Origin: Wenzhouxiangella sp.
GTDB taxonomy: Bacteria; Pseudomonadota; Gammaproteobacteria; Xanthomonadales; Wenzhouxiangellaceae
Assembly: GCA_007135355.1 (NCBI GenBank)
Contig: SLJA01000020.1
Span: 1-8,031, forward strand
DNA length: 8,031 nucleotides
Reading direction: 5' to 3'
Part shown: positions 5,444 to 8,031 of the stretch, one piece after another
How positions within the stretch are numbered: the first letter of the stretch is position 1
How the letters are laid out: every line of letters starts with the position of its first letter
The notes under the pieces: generated by a model
Database searches by the model: none
What the model saw: only the letters and a program-made list of their open reading frames with translations
Told to the model about the DNA's origin: nothing
Position numbers and translations under genes: made by a program

Positions 5444-6325
5444 TCAAGCCTGGCGATTGAGCAGGTAGTCGGCCATGGCGTGCAGGGCGCTGGTGTCGCC
5501 GCCGACTTTTTCCAAGGCGGCGCGGGCTTGCGCGTCGAGCTCGTTGATGCGTTCGCGCGCGGCCTCGATCCCGAACAGGGCCGGCCAGCTGGCTTTGCCC
5601 AGGGCCTGGTCGGCGCCGGCTTGCTTGCCGATGACCTCGGTCTCGCCTTCGATATCGAGCAGGTCATCGCGAATCTGGAAGGCCAGGCCAATGTGTTCGC
5701 CAAAGTCTCTCAGCGCCTGCATCTGGGTCCGCGGCAGAGTGGGTGCCAGCGCGGCGGGCATGATCACCGATGCCCGGATCAATGCACCGGTCTTGAGCCG
5801 GAACATGGTCTCGACGGCGGACCGGTCGGGCTTTTGGTGTTCCATCGCTAGGTCCTTGGCCTGGCCACCTGCCATGCCGGCCGCGCCGCAAGCCACGGCC
5901 AGCTCGGCGACCATGGCCAGACGCCCGATGCGTTCGTGGTCGGAGCGCGCACCAGCGCCCAGGATCTGGAAGGCCAGGGCCTGCAGGGCATCGCCGGCCA
6001 GGATGGCGGTAGCTTCGTCGAAAGCCAGGTGAGCCGTTGGCCGGCCGCGGCGCAAAGCGTCGTCGTCCATGGCCGGCAGATCGTCATGCACCAGCGAGTA
6101 GCAGTGGATCAGTTCGACCGCGCAGGCCGGTGCGTCCAGCAGCGCTTCGTCCAGATCCAGCGCCTGGCCGGTGGCATAAACCAGTAAGGGCCTGAGACGT
6201 TTGCCGCCGTTGAGCACGGCGTACTGCATGGCCTCAAGCAGGCGCTGGTCGGCCAGCTCCAGGCGGCTTTCAAGATGACGCTTCAGTTCGGCCTCGAGCC
6301 GTTCAACCCGGTGGTCGGTGTTCAT
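5444..6325 (-). CDS. ispA: Farnesyl diphosphate synthase (polyprenyl synthetase family)
   Basis: IspA condenses isopentenyl diphosphate with dimethylallyl and then geranyl diphosphate to give farnesyl diphosphate, the precursor of quinones and undecaprenyl lipids, in the cytoplasm. The 293 residues contain the GKRLRP motif (41-46), the first Asp-rich motif DDLPAMD (81-87) in the bacterial form with two inserted residues, the GxxxDL motif (G154 to D158-L159), and the second Asp-rich motif DDLLD (220-224). The residues before the first motif (CYSLVH) match short-chain bacterial enzymes, so a C15 product is expected, although chain length cannot be proven by eye. The usual neighbours xseB and dxs are absent: it lies 27 bp downstream of bamD, too little for xseB. 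No good Shine-Dalgarno precedes the ATG, and the next Met (residue 33) would remove conserved sequence. Confidence 0.93.
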   Translation of the reverse strand: MNTDHRVERLEAELKRHLESRLELADQRLLEAMQYAVLNGGKRLRPLLVYATGQALDLDEALLDAPACAVELIHCYSLVHDDLPAMDDDALRRGRPTAHLAFDEATAILAGDALQALAFQILGAGARSDHERIGRLAMVAELAVACGAAGMAGGQAKDLAMEHQKPDRSAVETMFRLKTGALIRASVIMPAALAPTLPRTQMQALRDFGEHIGLAFQIRDDLLDIEGETEVIGKQAGADQALGKASWPALFGIEAARERINELDAQARAALEKVGGDTSALHAMADYLLNRQA

Positions 6326-6352
6326 GATTGAGAGCGGGTGCCAGGCCGATGG

Positions 6353-7165
6353 TCAGTCAAACGGCCACAGCCGGCGCAGCAGGCCTTCGCGCTGTTCGTC
6401 GTCCATCAGATCGGCGAAGTTATATTCGAGTACCTGACGCGTATCAACCGCCAGTTCGGTCAGTTCCATGCGCCTGAAAGTGCGTTCCATCAGCTCCAGT
6501 GCGTCGACGTTGGCCGGCGCGCCTGGGAAGTTCTCGATGGTGAAGCGGGCGCGGTTGAGCGCGGCGACATAGGCGCCACGGCGGAAGTAGTATTCGCCGA
6601 CAGAAATTTCATACTCGGCCATGATGTTGCGCAGGAAGACCATGCGCTGCCGGGCGTCGGCCACGTAGCGACTTTCGGGGTGGCGCTGGATCAGCTCACG
6701 GAAGTCACTGAACGCGCGTCGCGCGCTTTGCTGGTCCCGGTCAACCACCTGGTCGGGGAACAAGCGCCGCAGGAAGCCCATGGCCTGCTCGTAATGAATC
6801 ACCCCTTTCAAATACCAGGCGTAATCCACGTTGGGATGGGTCGGGTAGGTGCGGATGAAGCGATCCAGCGTGGTCAGCGCGCGCTCCGGCTGGTTGGCGC
6901 GGAACATCGCATAGGCCATATCGAGCTGAGCCTGCTCGGCGTGGCGACCGAAGGGAAAGCGAATGGTCAGCTGCCGGTAAGCTTCGATGGCGGCGGTGTA
7001 ATTGCGCGCGTTGAGGGCGCGCTGGGCCTCGGCATAGAGTTCCTCGGCACCGCGTTCGTCCTCGCGCGTTTCGCGGTTGCAGCCGACAGCAAAGGCCAGC
7101 GCCAGGACCATGAGGAGCGAGAGCGCTGCGCGCAGCAGCCGGTAGTGAGGGGTCGGATTCTGCAT
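6353..7165 (-). CDS. bamD: Outer membrane protein assembly factor, TPR lipoprotein
   Basis: BamD is the essential lipoprotein of the BAM complex, which folds beta-barrel proteins into the outer membrane; it contacts BamA from the periplasm. The 270-residue precursor has a lipoprotein signal: basic and hydrophobic residues 9-28, then the lipobox A-V-G-C with C29 as the lipidated residue. The +2 residue is Asn, not Asp, which allows sorting to the outer membrane. The mature part is built of TPR-like helical repeats, for example AEELYAEAQRALNARNYTAA, followed by AIEAYRQLTIRFPFGRHAEQ, and then blocks around PTHPNVDYAWYLKG and RHPESRYVADARQR. Length is slightly above E. coli BamD (245). The gene diverges from rluD, as in E. 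coli. No Shine-Dalgarno is evident, and upstream in-frame codons offer no better start. Confidence 0.93.
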   Translation of the reverse strand: MQNPTPHYRLLRAALSLLMVLALAFAVGCNRETREDERGAEELYAEAQRALNARNYTAAIEAYRQLTIRFPFGRHAEQAQLDMAYAMFRANQPERALTTLDRFIRTYPTHPNVDYAWYLKGVIHYEQAMGFLRRLFPDQVVDRDQQSARRAFSDFRELIQRHPESRYVADARQRMVFLRNIMAEYEISVGEYYFRRGAYVAALNRARFTIENFPGAPANVDALELMERTFRRMELTELAVDTRQVLEYNFADLMDDEQREGLLRRLWPFD

Positions 7166-7193
7166 AATGACGATGTTGCTACGGCGTGACCAG

Positions 7194-7222
7194 TTGACTA
7201 TGACCGCTCATGATCGCAGATT
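7194..7222 (+). promoter_or_regulatory. Possible promoter for rluD
   Basis: TTGACT (7194-7199, five of six consensus bases) and CAGATT (7217-7222, three of six) are 17 bp apart in the 95-bp gap between divergent bamD and rluD. The -10 is weak. For bamD on the other strand I find no convincing pair. Confidence 0.35.
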
Positions 7223-7247
7223 GCGCCGAAAGATGCAGTTAATTGGC

Positions 7248-7253
7248 AAGGGG
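7248..7253 (+). promoter_or_regulatory. Shine-Dalgarno that fixes the rluD TTG start
   Basis: AAGGGG lies 7 nt before the TTG at 7261. The frame is closed by TAA at 7240-7242, leaving only TTG 7243 and TTG 7261 as starts ahead of conserved sequence; only the second has a ribosome binding site at the right distance. Confidence 0.7.
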
Positions 7254-7260
7254 TGCTGCC

Positions 7261-8031
7261 TTGGCTGAGCGAGTCGATCTGCGTCTGGAGGTGCGGCAGG
7301 AACAGGCCGGCCAGCGTCTGGACCAGCTGCTGGCCCAGGCCTGGCCCGATTTTTCGCGCAGCCGCCTGGCCGGCTGGATTCGTGACGGTCAGGTGCGTCT
7401 GAACGATCGCCAGGTCAAACCGCGCCAGGCAGTGCGGGCCGGCGATCGGGTCAGGCTACTGACCGAGCTGGTCGCCCGTGCGGACACGCCGGAGCCGGAG
7501 GCGATCGCGCTCGACATCCTGCACGAAGACGCGGCCCTGATCATCGTCAACAAGCCCCCGGGGCTGGTTGTCCATCCCGGTTCGGGCAATCCCGACGGCA
7601 CCCTGGTCAATGCCTTGCTGCATCACGACCCGGCCCTGGCCACGCTGCCGCGGGCCGGACTGGTTCATCGTCTGGACAAGGACACCAGCGGCTGCCTGGT
7701 GATCGCGCGCACGCCGGGCAGCCATCGCCGGCTGGTTGCGGCGATGAAGCGGCGCGACATCCATCGCCACTACCTGGCGCTGGTGTGGGGCGAATTGGTG
7801 GCCGGCGGCATGGTGGATGCGCCGCTCGGGCGCCACCCGGTCGACCGGCGCCGCCAGGTCGTGCGGCCCGACGGCCGGCCCGCGCGCACGCATTACCGCG
7901 TCCAACGCCGCCTGCCCGGTGCCACCTTGCTGGATGTCAAACTGGAAACCGGCCGCACCCACCAGATCCGGGTTCATATGGCGCATATCCGCCATCCCAT
8001 CGTCGGCGACCCGGTTTATGGGCGCAGCGGA
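7261..8031 (+). CDS. rluD: 23S rRNA pseudouridine synthase RluD (3' end beyond window)
   Basis: RluD makes pseudouridines 1911, 1915 and 1917 in helix 69 of 23S rRNA and supports ribosome assembly. The frame is open from a TTG at 7261 to the window end, 257 codons with no stop. An S4 RNA-binding domain spans about residues 16-70 (QRLDQLLAQA, then SRSRLAGWIRDGQVRLN). The catalytic domain begins near residue 85 and shows VNKPPGLVVHPG and the catalytic HRLDKDTSG motif. The Asp falls at residue 139, the same number as the catalytic D139 of E. coli RluD, which also supports the TTG start. The later ETGRTHQIRVHM motif and the HPIVGDPVYG motif are present. E. coli RluD has 326 residues, so roughly 70 are missing at the edge. 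RluC and RluA are alternatives, but the S4 domain, numbering and divergence from bamD favour RluD. Confidence 0.93.
   Translation, partial: MAERVDLRLEVRQEQAGQRLDQLLAQAWPDFSRSRLAGWIRDGQVRLNDRQVKPRQAVRAGDRVRLLTELVARADTPEPEAIALDILHEDAALIIVNKPPGLVVHPGSGNPDGTLVNALLHHDPALATLPRAGLVHRLDKDTSGCLVIARTPGSHRRLVAAMKRRDIHRHYLALVWGELVAGGMVDAPLGRHPVDRRRQVVRPDGRPARTHYRVQRRLPGATLLDVKLETGRTHQIRVHMAHIRHPIVGDPVYGRSG

Noticed and set aside
6338..7189. A 283-codon open frame on the plus strand opposite bamD.
   Set aside because: It is the reverse shadow of bamD, covers nearly the same span, and shows no family motif; bamD has a lipobox and TPR pattern.

Overview
The window is a GC-rich stretch of ordinary bacterial chromosome from a proteobacterium, most likely a gammaproteobacterium. 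The reasons are an outer-membrane lipoprotein BamD gene divergent from rluD (the order also found in E. coli), a MogA that matches the E. coli protein motif for motif, and a FARM/SARM-type IspA. There are nine protein genes: eight complete, and one (rluD) cut by the right edge. I see no rRNA, tRNA, CRISPR array, insertion sequence or prophage gene.

Positions 1-2047 hold a dissimilatory nitrite-to-ammonium module. A membrane-anchored tetraheme quinol dehydrogenase of the NapC/NirT/NrfH family is followed by a pentaheme nitrite reductase, NrfA, with the diagnostic CxxCK heme. A 178-bp gap separates them. It holds a weak terminator-like structure, a TTGACA hexamer and a 17-bp dyad, so nrfA may have its own promoter. 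Both proteins carry substitutions at positions that are normally metal or heme ligands; these are the most interesting observations here.

Positions 2061-3422 hold a divergent pair: a YhhN-type lysoplasmalogenase on the minus strand and an exported glutathione peroxidase-like protein on the plus strand. Their shared 147-bp upstream region contains a near-perfect 17-bp tandem duplication. YhhN converges on nrfA with only 13 bp between stop codons.

Positions 3495-5424 run on the plus strand: mogA (molybdenum cofactor), nnrU (membrane protein linked to nitrite and nitric oxide reduction) and queC (queuosine precursor). nnrU and queC are only 2 bp apart. nrfA, mogA and nnrU give the region a loose nitrogen-oxide respiration theme, although mogA and queC are also general housekeeping genes.

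Positions 5444-7165 hold bamD then ispA on the minus strand, 27 bp apart, converging on queC over a GC-only hairpin. rluD starts at a TTG codon at 7261, diverges from bamD, and runs off the window after 257 codons.

I found no clear undescribed system. The best leads are the altered ligand positions in NrfH and NrfA, the mutually exclusive hairpins upstream of mogA, and the short repeats in two intergenic regions.
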